Assembly (NCBI GenBank): GCA_017449765.1
Contig: JAFTFE010000130.1
Coordinates: 31,723 to 95,722, forward strand
Length of the DNA stretch: 64,000 nucleotides
From: Lachnospiraceae bacterium
GTDB taxonomy: Bacteria > Bacillota > Clostridia > Lachnospirales > Lachnospiraceae
Direction of reading: 5' to 3'
Part shown: positions 10,196-19,823 of the stretch, in pieces
Numbering within the stretch: the stretch's first letter is position 1
Layout: each line of letters starts with the position of its first letter
Made by a program: the position numbers and the translations under genes
The notes under the pieces: generated by a model
The model's database searches: none
The model's input: only the letters and a program-made list of their open reading frames with translations
Told to the model about the DNA's origin: nothing

Positions 10196-11008
10196 TTAAT
10201 CTTCTATATATGCTATGATTTCATGACTTACTCTCTTGTCTTCGGGAGGTAATTCCATATAATTCCCATAAAGTCCTGATAAATACTCATCATAATTTGA
10301 TGGCGCATTAAACATTTTACCCTCGAACTCGACCTTAATTGGTGTTAAAAATTCATTTTTATTAATTCGTTCTTGTGTACCATATCCCCATAAAATACCA
10401 CCTATATATTCACATTCCGAAAATTCATATTTTTTAGCATTCTTATCAATTGCATCACATATTTTTTTCACTGAAATCGGCTTAATCATAATAATAAATA
10501 TTGATTTTAAAATTGCTCTAAATACAGTCTTCCCTTTTCCGAATTTTGCTCGTTTTCTCCTTAAAATTTCTCTTAAAAAAAGAGAGTTTTTATAAACTTT
10601 TTTTAATTTTTTTTCATCAGCAGGATTACCATCTATAGGAAAGACATCAATCCATATTTTATTTGTCTTATCGTTATCCATATATTCATTATCTATTTGG
10701 GTTCTTGTATCAACTAATTTAATAAATGGCATATCTGAATCATCATTTTTCCAACTTACTATTTTTACATGATTTTTTATTGTTTTTTTATTTACGTTTT
10801 TATTATATAGTAATCTCTCATAATCAGGTCTTGGCATAAGGACATCTATATCATCATCCCATGGTATAAAACCTTTATGACGTATCGCTCCTAACAGACT
10901 ACCACCACATAATGTATAATATAAATGGTTATCTTCACATAATTTATGGAATTGAAGCAACATATCCAATTCAAGCTCTTTTACTTCGTCAAGGGTAATT
11001 TTTCTCAT
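10196..11008 (-). CDS. LicD-family phosphotransferase
   Basis: 270 residues. The diagnostic LicD segment is near the N-terminus: YYTLCGGSLLGAIRHKG, then IPWDDDIDVLMPR, where the aspartates form the nucleotidyltransferase-fold metal site. LicD proteins transfer phosphocholine or other phospho-alcohol groups onto teichoic acids and glycans. No choline uptake or choline kinase gene is in this window, and the neighbouring CTP transferase resembles TarI rather than LicC. The transferred group may therefore be a polyol phosphate. AGAGGA lies 8-9 bp before the ATG. Confidence 0.9.
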   Translation of the reverse strand: MRKITLDEVKELELDMLLQFHKLCEDNHLYYTLCGGSLLGAIRHKGFIPWDDDIDVLMPRPDYERLLYNKNVNKKTIKNHVKIVSWKNDDSDMPFIKLVDTRTQIDNEYMDNDKTNKIWIDVFPIDGNPADEKKLKKVYKNSLFLREILRRKRAKFGKGKTVFRAILKSIFIIMIKPISVKKICDAIDKNAKKYEFSECEYIGGILWGYGTQERINKNEFLTPIKVEFEGKMFNAPSNYDEYLSGLYGNYMELPPEDKRVSHEIIAYIED

Positions 11009-11095
11009 TTTAAATTCTTCCTCTGTCTATAAACAATTCACACAATCCTACTTAAATATTACAATTATATTTATTCTAAATGCATAAACCATTAA

Positions 11096-12265
11096 TCAGT
11101 AATCAACAATAAATCTATTGATTAATTTACAAATTTTTTCAGACGAATTCGGTGTATCGACAAACCCCATCTCTTTATAGAACAAATTCAACTTTTCAAT
11201 ATAATCCTCTACGCTTAAATTAATCATATTAGAAATAAGTTCATCTGTATCATTAGAAAACGGAAATGGCATATTTTTAATATCAAAATATAATCCTCTT
11301 TCATGATTAACATAATTTTCCAAATCATTTGCATATATAAATGCAGGCTTTCTCTGTATAGCAAAGTCAAATATACCACTTGAGTAATCAGTTATAAAAT
11401 AATCCGCTGCAATTGAAATTTTTTGCATATTAGGATAGTCAGTTGCATTTATAACTGTATCAGAGAAACAATTCAACTTATAAATTAAATGTTTAGACCA
11501 ATTATGTAATTTTATAGCAAATACGACATTCCTACCCAATTTATTTTTTAATTCATTAATAATTCTATTATAATCCATTTTATATACTGATATATCATCA
11601 TTGTTCCTATAAGTAGGAGCATACAAAACTAAAACTGTATCATTTGGAATGTCTAATTCTTTTCTAACTTCCGTAGCAATTTCTTTTCTTTTATCGATGT
11701 CATAAAGAATATCAGTTCTTGGAAATCCACATTCTAATATTTTGCCTTTATAATACGGCCATACTCCCTTATATACTTCAGTCATACTTTTTGAATCAGA
11801 TAAAAGAATATTGGTCATACTCATACTGTGTTTATCTCTTAATTCATCAATTTTATTAAATCCACTTTGCGCATCTGTGCCCATTTTTTTAAACCCAAGT
11901 CCACCGTGCCATGTCTGTATAAATAGTTGGCCTCTTCTTTTATTTATCCATAAAGATTTTGTGCCATTATCAACCCAAACCTTTGCCGTTAATAATTCTT
12001 TAAACATTTTTACACTTCCGTATTTTATTTGAGTTATATAATCCGGAATTCTAGAATCAAACTCTTTCATCAACCATATCTGTCTATAATTAGGATACAT
12101 TATATTTAATTTTTCAGATATAGCCCTTGGATTGCAATCATAACGAAGACCCGAAAAAGCTGTAAAGACCACTTTTTTTTCCAATTTTTTTCTTAAATAA
12201 AATACTTTTGTAATACCCGCAATCATTCTGAATACTATATATTTTAAAAATTCCTTTACTTTCAT
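11096..12265 (-). CDS. CDP-glycerol/CDP-ribitol phosphotransferase family protein
   Basis: 389 residues. The TagB/TagF/TarL catalytic landmarks are visible: FIQTWHGGLGFKKMG near residue 112, where the His-Gly pair binds the CDP substrate, and the C-terminal ITDYSSGIFDFA near residue 292. The basic N-terminus and short hydrophobic segment suit a peripheral membrane enzyme. With the TarI-like and LicD genes just downstream it predicts an alditol-phosphate modification or chain in the polymer. The ribosome site is weak, unlike neighbouring genes. Confidence 0.9.
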   Translation of the reverse strand: MKVKEFLKYIVFRMIAGITKVFYLRKKLEKKVVFTAFSGLRYDCNPRAISEKLNIMYPNYRQIWLMKEFDSRIPDYITQIKYGSVKMFKELLTAKVWVDNGTKSLWINKRRGQLFIQTWHGGLGFKKMGTDAQSGFNKIDELRDKHSMSMTNILLSDSKSMTEVYKGVWPYYKGKILECGFPRTDILYDIDKRKEIATEVRKELDIPNDTVLVLYAPTYRNNDDISVYKMDYNRIINELKNKLGRNVVFAIKLHNWSKHLIYKLNCFSDTVINATDYPNMQKISIAADYFITDYSSGIFDFAIQRKPAFIYANDLENYVNHERGLYFDIKNMPFPFSNDTDELISNMINLSVEDYIEKLNLFYKEMGFVDTPNSSEKICKLINRFIVDY

Positions 12266-12338
12266 GTTAATTATAAAATTTGATAAAAATTATCATTTAT
12301 CCCTTTCATAGTATTAAAAAATCACAATATGTTTATTT

Positions 12339-13304
12339 TTAGTTTTTATATAACCTCCAAATTATTGCATATAACCAATAACTTATATACAAAATAATTA
12401 TCGCAGCCTTATCTCTCCTCGGAGCCCTATTATTACAGAGCACATTCCACTTGTATTTTTTTATAAATTTAATTATATTTTTACGTTCAATATCATAACC
12501 TTTAACTCCAATCATCTGATTCAATGTGCTAAATCGCGCATAAACCCGCCTCCTTATTATGGCAGGCGCAAGTTCAGGGAAAACACGATATACATCTTTT
12601 GCCATGTAATCGGTCATTTTGAGTAAATCAAATTTTTTAGCATTAAACTCCCCATTTACAATAGACGATTTTCTAATTATATAATTATATTTTGACTCAT
12701 ATCCTATTGCAATATTTTCACATTTTAAAAACAATTTATATGTTGTTGCTATATCTTCAAACAACATACCTTTAGGATATTTAACATCATCAAACATACT
12801 TTTATGATACAACTTCGCCCATGCAGATGTGTCAATTATATCATGATATAGCATTCTTTCAATACATTTATACGGAGAAAGTATTTCATCCCCTTGAGAA
12901 CCATAATCTGTAATTTTTTTTTCACTTATGACTCTATGCTGACATACTGACATTTTAGTTCCATACTTTTCCATAAGTATATATAGGTATTCAATGTAAT
13001 CTTCATCAACGTAATCATCAGAATCTATACAAGTAATATAATCTCCTTTAGCCCTTTTGATACCGAAATTTCTGGCATCAGAAAGCCCGCCATTTTTTTT
13101 GTGAAAAACTACTATTCTTGAATCTATTTTTTTTATTAATTCCGCTTTTTTCCCCGATTCGTCCGTAGATCCATCATCTACTAAAATAATCTCTAAGTTT
13201 TTATAGGTCTGTTGAATAACAGTCTCTACACATTTTTCTAAAAAATCTTCTACATTATAAATCGGCAAAATAACCGAAATTAAAGGTTTGTCTGTAATGT
13301 TCAA
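12339..13304 (-). CDS. GT2 family glycosyltransferase, TTG start
   Basis: 321 residues. The start is a TTG at 13304 placed 8 bp after AAGGAG; no ATG fits. The GT-A signature is complete: ISVILPIYNVEDFLEKCV, ILVDDGSTDES near residue 42, GGLSDARNFGI near 72 and CIDSDDYVDED near 93 (DxD). The C-terminal 100 residues are basic, ending in a hydrophobic stretch. This is the common EpsJ-like type that adds a sugar to undecaprenyl-linked intermediates. Acceptor and donor are unknown. Confidence 0.92.
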   Translation of the reverse strand: MNITDKPLISVILPIYNVEDFLEKCVETVIQQTYKNLEIILVDDGSTDESGKKAELIKKIDSRIVVFHKKNGGLSDARNFGIKRAKGDYITCIDSDDYVDEDYIEYLYILMEKYGTKMSVCQHRVISEKKITDYGSQGDEILSPYKCIERMLYHDIIDTSAWAKLYHKSMFDDVKYPKGMLFEDIATTYKLFLKCENIAIGYESKYNYIIRKSSIVNGEFNAKKFDLLKMTDYMAKDVYRVFPELAPAIIRRRVYARFSTLNQMIGVKGYDIERKNIIKFIKKYKWNVLCNNRAPRRDKAAIIILYISYWLYAIIWRLYKN

Positions 13305-13357
13305 TATAATATCTCCTTAAAAATTATATAAAATTACAAGTATATTTTAAAATATAT

Positions 13358-14386
13358 CTAAGGTACAATCTTTTTTAGTATAGGAATTTTTCTTAATACT
13401 ATTGTTATTATAACACAAATCAAATAAATTAATATAGGAGTCCCCAATCTATACCACATTGAATATATATTTATTTCACTGAACTTATGTGTCACAAAAT
13501 CCATTATAAACCACTGCATCAGATAAACACTAAATGTATATTTGCCTAAAAAATTAATAATTTTCCAGAAATGCTCAGAAGATATTTTCTCAGCAATTAT
13601 TTTTATCAGAACAAATATTCCAATAGAATACATAATACACGGCACATTATTATATCCTTTGAAGGTTCTAATAATAGTTCCCGCTTCAATAGACAGCTTA
13701 TAAGTACCCATTATGTGAACAAGCAATCCAAATAGTCCTAAAAAATATACTATTATTCTTTGTTTAAGTTCTAAATCGTTATAGGATAACAAATATCCAA
13801 TTAATACATATAATAAATATCCACTTCCAACGCTCACAGATATCGAAAATTTATAATCTATTTTGAATACATTAATAACAAACGGAATACAAATGTTACA
13901 AATAAAACAAATTATGGAAGTGTATAAATATATTGATTGTTTCTTTTCCTTTTTAACTGCCGCAATTAAAGGTATCGACAAATATACGCAAAATAATGGT
14001 GGAAAGAACCAATACAAATTAACAATTGTTGTTTTTGTTATTCCATAAAATAAATATTTAAATGTAATTTCATTCAAACCAATTCTGTTCATCACAATCA
14101 AATAGACAACCCCAATAAGACTCCACGCAATAAAGGGTATAAAGGTTTTTTTTAATCTTTTAATAAAAAAAACTTTTGTAGAATATCTATCATCATAATC
14201 AAGTAATGTTGCGCCGGTAATCATAAAAAATATAGGTACAGAAAAATAAAACAAACATTCAATTATATTAGCAGTGAACCAGTAATGTTCGGTACTGAAA
14301 TTCCAAAAAACACCATTTGTATGAAGCACAACAACTGCAAAGGTTGCTACTACACTCTCAAGTGTTATAAATCTTACATTTTTCAT
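13358..14386 (-). CDS. Acyltransferase-3 family membrane protein
   Basis: 342 residues from the ATG at 14386, which overlaps the upstream stop (TGATG). About ten membrane helices are present. The N-terminal VVLHTNG near residue 20 carries the family His, and IFFMITGATLL plus the basic loop KTFIPFIAWS follow as in other acyltransferase-3 proteins. Such enzymes add acetyl or succinyl groups to sugars on the periplasmic/outer face. It is one of two members of this family in the locus; the other (15273-16399) is frameshifted. Confidence 0.88.
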   Translation of the reverse strand: MKNVRFITLESVVATFAVVVLHTNGVFWNFSTEHYWFTANIIECLFYFSVPIFFMITGATLLDYDDRYSTKVFFIKRLKKTFIPFIAWSLIGVVYLIVMNRIGLNEITFKYLFYGITKTTIVNLYWFFPPLFCVYLSIPLIAAVKKEKKQSIYLYTSIICFICNICIPFVINVFKIDYKFSISVSVGSGYLLYVLIGYLLSYNDLELKQRIIVYFLGLFGLLVHIMGTYKLSIEAGTIIRTFKGYNNVPCIMYSIGIFVLIKIIAEKISSEHFWKIINFLGKYTFSVYLMQWFIMDFVTHKFSEINIYSMWYRLGTPILIYLICVIITIVLRKIPILKKIVP

Positions 14387-15210
14387 CAAAAGCTACCATT
14401 ATATTTCTTTCCACTATACTTAGCCTTAAGAAACGCTGTTCCTTTCTTCCACCAATTAATCCTTTCCATATGTATATATGGAAGTTCTTCAATCTCATCT
14501 TTCTTTATTACGCCTGTCTTAACTTGGTAATCCAACCACACATTAAATATTATCTCACTAACCCGTCCATAATAACGCCCCTGAAAGTAATCAAGCTCAG
14601 GCATATCTATTCTATTCTCAAGCTCGAATAATATATCAAATAACCAACTGCAATATGCATCAAATAAATCTTTTTTCATTATCATCATATTAAACATATA
14701 TCCATATGTCCGCTTTATAACTTTGTCATATGAAGCAATATAATCCGGATATTTTTCAGCTATTATTTCTCTTGTCTTATCTAACTGTTCAGCATAGTGT
14801 GTATGAGCATAGTGAGAATATAAAGTCTCAATATAATATCTTCTTTTCTTCGGGACAAATACCTTCTCTTTATCGAGCAAAGGTTCAATCTCGCTCTTTT
14901 TAATAACTCTATCAAATATATTTTTACTTTTGCTTTTATTAGCAAAATGTCTTCTATAATGTGCAAGACCTATATAATCATAATCAAGATTCTTCCAAGC
15001 CCAATATAATCCGGTAAGTTCACAAAAACTCGGATTTTTTATAGATATATTCTCTCCAATATTATCCTTTTGATAACCTAAATCAAGTTCTTTGCCCGCT
15101 TTATCTGTTTTCCCCTCTGCGCCAACATGTACCGGCAAATATAAATCATCTTTAGGCATAAGATATTTTTTATGTGTAGCAATTATTATCTTTATAGATG
15201 AGGCATTCAT
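14386..15210 (-). CDS. DUF4422 protein (capsular glycosyltransferase-like)
   Basis: 274 residues from the ATG at 15210, preceded by GGAAGG; a TTG 21 bp further up lacks a site. Recognisable DUF4422 landmarks are IKIIIATHKKY at the N-terminus, LPVHVGAEG, CELTGLYWAWKN near residue 70 and YIGLAHYRRHF near 85. Members are found in capsule and exopolysaccharide loci and are presumed to be glycosyltransferases, though biochemical proof is limited. No membrane segment is present. The stop overlaps the start of the acyltransferase gene. Confidence 0.85.
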   Translation of the reverse strand: MNASSIKIIIATHKKYLMPKDDLYLPVHVGAEGKTDKAGKELDLGYQKDNIGENISIKNPSFCELTGLYWAWKNLDYDYIGLAHYRRHFANKSKSKNIFDRVIKKSEIEPLLDKEKVFVPKKRRYYIETLYSHYAHTHYAEQLDKTREIIAEKYPDYIASYDKVIKRTYGYMFNMMIMKKDLFDAYCSWLFDILFELENRIDMPELDYFQGRYYGRVSEIIFNVWLDYQVKTGVIKKDEIEELPYIHMERINWWKKGTAFLKAKYSGKKYNGSF

Positions 15211-15272
15211 ATAATTAACCTTCCAAAACAAAAAATAATTTTTTGTCTTTATTACTCAATATACTTAAATTA

Positions 15273-16399
15273 TTATCTTCCTACTAATTTCTTTATCTTA
15301 CAAGTCACTTTATCAAACGAATAACAGCCAAGTAGAACTATGGCAATACTCCCAATCACATAAAGTAATCTTATTTGATAATATGGTACATACATATAAT
15401 ACACCCAACTCTTATATCCATTCAAGTCAAAAGTTTTAAATGCTATATCAGCTCTTGAAAGCAAAGCTATAACACCTTGTATTAAGAAGAGTGCGCCTAA
15501 ATGATTTAACATTATCGCATATGTATGCTTACCAGTATAATTAATTAATCGACTTCTACCTAAAACTGAGAACAAAACTCTGCTTATAATTGTCCAAAAA
15601 GCAATTCCAAAAATTGTTGTAAGATATATTAAACAAATATTTTTTCTTGTTATATCTCCCAAATTATAAACACCATAAGTAAGACTTCCTTTATTTATAA
15701 TACTAATTAACATTTGTCCTAAGAAGCATACAATTATTATAATTAACATAATTGTATTTGTAAATTTCTTTTCTAAATATTTTTTAAATATATGACCAAT
15801 TTGAAAGAATGGCATAACAAATAAAGATTTCTGAATATTAATTAACTTATTTAAATTCTCATTTTTATGTAATATTATTGAACTATAGCTAAGTAATATA
15901 TAGATAATTAAAACGATTACTTCTTTTTGTATCTCCCTATTCGTTTTAGTATTTTACGTATTATAATGTTAAAAACCTGTACGATAAATAATGTAAACAC
16001 AAACCATCCAGCAACAGTAAATCCTATAGGTTGAGCGCGTACCCAAGGAAAAACCAACCAATTATATAAGGATAATTTTAGTCCGATTCCCTCTCCCCAC
16101 CTATTCACCAAAATGGTTTGTAAAACAAGATAGGCAAATGATGTAACATAAAATGGGAATATCAATCTCTTAACTCTATTAAATAAATACTTGACAATAT
16201 TATTTTCATGAAAATCATTATATAAATATCCTGAAATAAAAACAAACAATGGCATGTGAAATGAATAATACGGAAACCAACCATCTATTGTAAAAATATT
16301 GCAGCCAAAATGTCCACACACTACAAAGACTATGCCAAAAAATTGAAGTACTCTTATATAATTAGGACAAAAATATTCATTTATTTTATTATTATTCAT
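15273..16399 (-). pseudogene. Acyltransferase-3 membrane protein broken by a one-base frameshift
   Basis: The first part (16399-15917) begins MNNNKINEYFCPNYIRVLQFFG and carries the family His in VCGHFG; it stops after GRYKKK. The rest continues in another frame without interruption as KKEVIVLIIYILL and on to KIKKLVGR at 15273. Adding one A to the A5 run at 15924-15928 (minus strand) joins the two into about 375 residues with some ten membrane helices, a normal length. This may be a recent inactivation, a phase-variable tract or a sequencing error. If intact it would O-acylate sugars, like its paralogue at 13358-14386. Confidence 0.8.
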
Positions 16400-16497
16400 T
16401 ATATTTTATACCTCTTAATCCAATTAACAGTAATTTATCATAATTGTCAAAAAAAGCAATGATTTGTGCTTTTATGCTTAATACAACATATGATTTA

Positions 16498-17250
16498 TCA
16501 CTCATCATAATACACCCAATACTCCCCTGCATCCAGACAACTCACATATCCATACATCTGTAAAATATTATCCGGCACAGGTTTATTCTTATTGCACACT
16601 ACAAAATTATATCCATCTTCCTTTGCAATCGAGAATACATATTCATAATCAGGCGTATCAGATTGCATCTGATAATGTACATTCTTATATCTGTCATTTA
16701 ATTCATTGATATACCCATCTGCATTTCTTCCATACATCAGCTCGATGTCGCCATTGTATTGTCTCGCTTCCGTATACATGCCATCAGGGATTATACATTT
16801 CGGATGTGAATCAACAGACAATATTGCAGCACACACCTCTTTTGTATTTGCAGATACTTTCTGTGGATTTCGGGTCAAATCAAACACATCACGGTTATAT
16901 ACATTTACTCCCATTACAGCTATCGCAACGGTGAATCCTGCGGCAAGAATAATCTTACTCCATACAGACTTGCATCTTTTTATGATATCAGTAACAGCAT
17001 ATGCTATAAGTATTGCATCAGGTATCATCCAGAACATACGCCAGTAAACCATTCTCCTAAGCATCAGCTTGTATATGACAGGATTAAGTATACATATCAG
17101 TATTACTATGAGCGGCCATATTATGCTTTTTCTATGTTCTTTCTTACATATAAAAAGATATAACGCTGCCACAATGATTACACTTACATATATCATATCC
17201 GGATAGTACGCTCTTATCCAATTATACATCTGTTTTATTGATTCCATCAT
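16498..17250 (-). CDS. Membrane protein with external C-terminal domain, unknown function
   Basis: 250 residues with four hydrophobic helices in the first 120 residues and then a soluble region that probably faces outward. The segment RRMVYWRMFWMIPDAI resembles a helix found in large polytopic sugar-transfer proteins. The gene has its own ribosome site (AGGTGAT) 48 bp after the upstream membrane gene. It could be the separately encoded C-terminal half of a longer DUF6077-like protein. No catalytic motif is recognisable. It has an ordinary place in the polysaccharide operon. Confidence 0.75.
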   Translation of the reverse strand: MMESIKQMYNWIRAYYPDMIYVSVIIVAALYLFICKKEHRKSIIWPLIVILICILNPVIYKLMLRRMVYWRMFWMIPDAILIAYAVTDIIKRCKSVWSKIILAAGFTVAIAVMGVNVYNRDVFDLTRNPQKVSANTKEVCAAILSVDSHPKCIIPDGMYTEARQYNGDIELMYGRNADGYINELNDRYKNVHYQMQSDTPDYEYVFSIAKEDGYNFVVCNKNKPVPDNILQMYGYVSCLDAGEYWVYYDE

Positions 17251-17298
17251 CTCATATCACCTTTTTCTTCAACGCTTTTTAAAGGCACTTCAAATATC

Positions 17299-18384
17299 CT
17301 ACATTAAATATGATATTCCTATATATATTACATTGACTACACACATTAACCAAAGTAAAACCATCATTTTCCAATTCTTCCTGGCAATACCATAGACAAA
17401 CCCGTAGCATCCGAGCATTATCCCACATAATATGATGCCCATATTACTTAGCAGACACATGGCAAAATCCGCTATAAGAAGCAATAGATAATTACCCTTT
17501 TTGTCATCTTTATATAGTTCAAGAAACCGCCACAACATAACAGGTATTCCTACTCCTGCAAGAACGGCCTTGCCCTGCCACATCCTTATAAGTACAAATG
17601 TCTCTGATGTATATACAGAATAATATCCATAGATATTAAGTAAGATTGCAAAACATACAAACATACTTCTATGAAATACATCCTTACCAAAGAAATGTTC
17701 CGACAAAATCCAATATACAGCACCTAATATAAGCATTATCACAGGCGGAAGAATGGTATGCATCATAATAGAAGGATATGTCCCTGTAATCTTAGATATA
17801 TATGCAGTAAATACAGCCCACGGGGAAGTTACATCCTTGTTTAAGTCTCCCAAGAAAGAACTTATGGCATTTCCGGAATTCACATCGGTAAGAAGCATCC
17901 TGTTTGTCCTGTATATATCAACTGCATTGACAACGAATCTCGAATCATCGGCATCTGTATGCTGTAAAAATATGCTTGCAAACACTATAAGGACTACTGC
18001 AAGACACATAATGAAAAAAGCAATTACATTAAGAATTTTCTCGGATTTTTTAACATCATTTTGAACAACAGGAATAATCTCACGAGCGTTCAATAATATT
18101 TTTTTATATCCATTCCTGCTGTTTTTATTACACAAGCCATAAATCACCAATCCCGCGTACACAAGTGAAAGTATGCCTACAACAAGTATAAAGGACTGCT
18201 TTAAAAGTATGAGCGGCACTGCCACTAACTGGCATACCGCCCACATGGTAATACTACCGGTTATAAAGCATTTTGCTGATGATATATCCTGTTTTAATAT
18301 ACAACAAATAGTATTACCTATACATATAGGTAATACTATTAAAGTCAAAATACTTAATATAATATTTAAAAAAGTTATATACAT
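17299..18384 (-). CDS. DUF6077-like polytopic membrane protein
   Basis: 361 residues with about nine or ten membrane helices. An extracytoplasmic stretch near residues 140-195 contains HTDADDSRFVVNAVDIYRTN. An acidic Asp-rich loop after an early helix is typical of GT-C type glycosyltransferases that use polyprenyl-phosphate sugars. The match to DUF6077 is from memory of Lachnospiraceae proteins and is not certain. It lies between the priming transferase and the 250-residue membrane protein, with which it may work as a pair. GAGG precedes the ATG. Confidence 0.72.
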   Translation of the reverse strand: MYITFLNIILSILTLIVLPICIGNTICCILKQDISSAKCFITGSITMWAVCQLVAVPLILLKQSFILVVGILSLVYAGLVIYGLCNKNSRNGYKKILLNAREIIPVVQNDVKKSEKILNVIAFFIMCLAVVLIVFASIFLQHTDADDSRFVVNAVDIYRTNRMLLTDVNSGNAISSFLGDLNKDVTSPWAVFTAYISKITGTYPSIMMHTILPPVIMLILGAVYWILSEHFFGKDVFHRSMFVCFAILLNIYGYYSVYTSETFVLIRMWQGKAVLAGVGIPVMLWRFLELYKDDKKGNYLLLLIADFAMCLLSNMGIILCGIMLGCYGFVYGIARKNWKMMVLLWLMCVVNVIYIGISYLM

Positions 18385-18410
18385 AACCTGATTCCTCTAT
18401 AAGTATGTCT

Positions 18411-19814
18411 CTACACTGACCCTTTATGCTTAAAAACCACTCCTACGGTCTTAAGAATTATCTTAAAATCATAAGCTATACTGAAGTTTTTTATGTACTC
18501 ATTATCGAGTCTTACCACTTCTTCGAAGTCAGTTATATCACTTCTTCCCGATACCTGCCAGAGACCTGTAAGTCCCGGTTTTATAGCAAGCCTGCTCTTA
18601 TGATGTGCATCATACTGCATATATTCATCAACTGTAGGAGGTCTGGTTCCCACCAGACTCATATCCCCTTTAAAAATATTGATAAACTGCGGAAATTCAT
18701 CAAGACTTGTCTTCCTGATAAATTTTCCGATAGGAGTAATTCTCGGATCATCATCCATTTTGAACATAAGCCCCTGCATTTTATTCTGTTTCATAAGATC
18801 CTTCTTGCGTTCCTCCGCATCCATATACATTGAACGAAACTTATATATCTTGAATGTACGTCCGTTCTTGCCTACTCTCTCCTGCTTAAAGAATATCGGC
18901 CCCGGCGACTGATGATATATAATAGGTCCGAGTATAATAAATAATATTCCGGTAGCAATTATCCCCGGTATAGAAACAATGATATCTATTAACCTCTTTA
19001 TGACCTTTTGTTTGAAAGACATAAAGCTTATGCTGGTTGTAACAACGGTATAATCATTTATATTCTCCAAAGTCGGATTAGGAACACGAGGGATAATTCT
19101 ATTTACACTTATATGAACCATTACACCCATTGACAAAAATTTATCAGTTATTTTACCAAGTCCCTCATCTCCCGAACCTATAAATACCTCATCTATAACA
19201 TGTGCTTTAACATAGTCATACATATTTACAGCATTTGCCACTACCGGTATATCCGATATCCTGTCGCCCTGCATATCTTTGTCAAGTATAACAATTCCCT
19301 CCACATAGAAAGAACTGTAATTATATGTCTGAAGTCCTTTGATAAAGCCATCTGCATGCTCATAATCCGTAAGAAGAAGCATTCGGTTTAGTTTGCCGGT
19401 CTTTATGTTTATCTTGCACAGATGATTCTTGCGCAAAGTCCTGACAATATACATCAAAATTGTATTAATCACGAAGAAAAGACCCATAACTATACGGGAA
19501 TAATCCGCTGATTGCTTGCTGAAGAAAAGGATAGCCAATACTACTGCCAGAAGTTCAATATTATAAGTAATTACAGACTTAATCTCCCGCCAGTATCCTC
19601 TTCTCAGTATACCTGAATACCCCTCCGTATAGAATACTATAGCGGCATGCGCTATAATGATAAGTCCGTTTATAAGAGCATATCCGTCAGAAAATTTCTG
19701 ACTTGCATTTCCAAGTCTTATCATATAGGCAAGTAAAAAAGAGACTTCAACACATATTAAGTCCAATACAATAAAATCAATATGCTTACTTCTGCTTGTC
19801 TTTTTGTTATTCAT
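18411..19814 (-). CDS. Polyprenyl-phosphate sugar phosphotransferase (priming enzyme)
   Basis: 467 residues. The N-terminal half has four to five membrane helices and a cytoplasmic Rossmann-like section. The C-terminal catalytic domain (about 275-467) holds the conserved sequence of the WbaP/PssY/CpsE family: FFKQERVGKNGRTF, YKFRSMYMDAE, SLDEFPQFIN, LVGTRPPTVDEY and LKPGLTGLWQ-type KPGLTGLWQVSGRS. It transfers a sugar-1-phosphate from a UDP-sugar to undecaprenyl phosphate, the first committed step of repeat-unit assembly. Donor sugar is not predictable. It sits 10 bp after the large GT gene. Confidence 0.95.
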   Translation of the reverse strand: MNNKKTSRSKHIDFIVLDLICVEVSFLLAYMIRLGNASQKFSDGYALINGLIIIAHAAIVFYTEGYSGILRRGYWREIKSVITYNIELLAVVLAILFFSKQSADYSRIVMGLFFVINTILMYIVRTLRKNHLCKINIKTGKLNRMLLLTDYEHADGFIKGLQTYNYSSFYVEGIVILDKDMQGDRISDIPVVANAVNMYDYVKAHVIDEVFIGSGDEGLGKITDKFLSMGVMVHISVNRIIPRVPNPTLENINDYTVVTTSISFMSFKQKVIKRLIDIIVSIPGIIATGILFIILGPIIYHQSPGPIFFKQERVGKNGRTFKIYKFRSMYMDAEERKKDLMKQNKMQGLMFKMDDDPRITPIGKFIRKTSLDEFPQFINIFKGDMSLVGTRPPTVDEYMQYDAHHKSRLAIKPGLTGLWQVSGRSDITDFEEVVRLDNEYIKNFSIAYDFKIILKTVGVVFKHKGSV

Positions 19815-19823
19815 ATCTTCTTC

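Noticed and set aside
16498-18384. Frameshift joining the two membrane protein genes
   Set aside because: The second gene has its own ribosome site and several stops lie between in all frames, so no single base change would fuse them.
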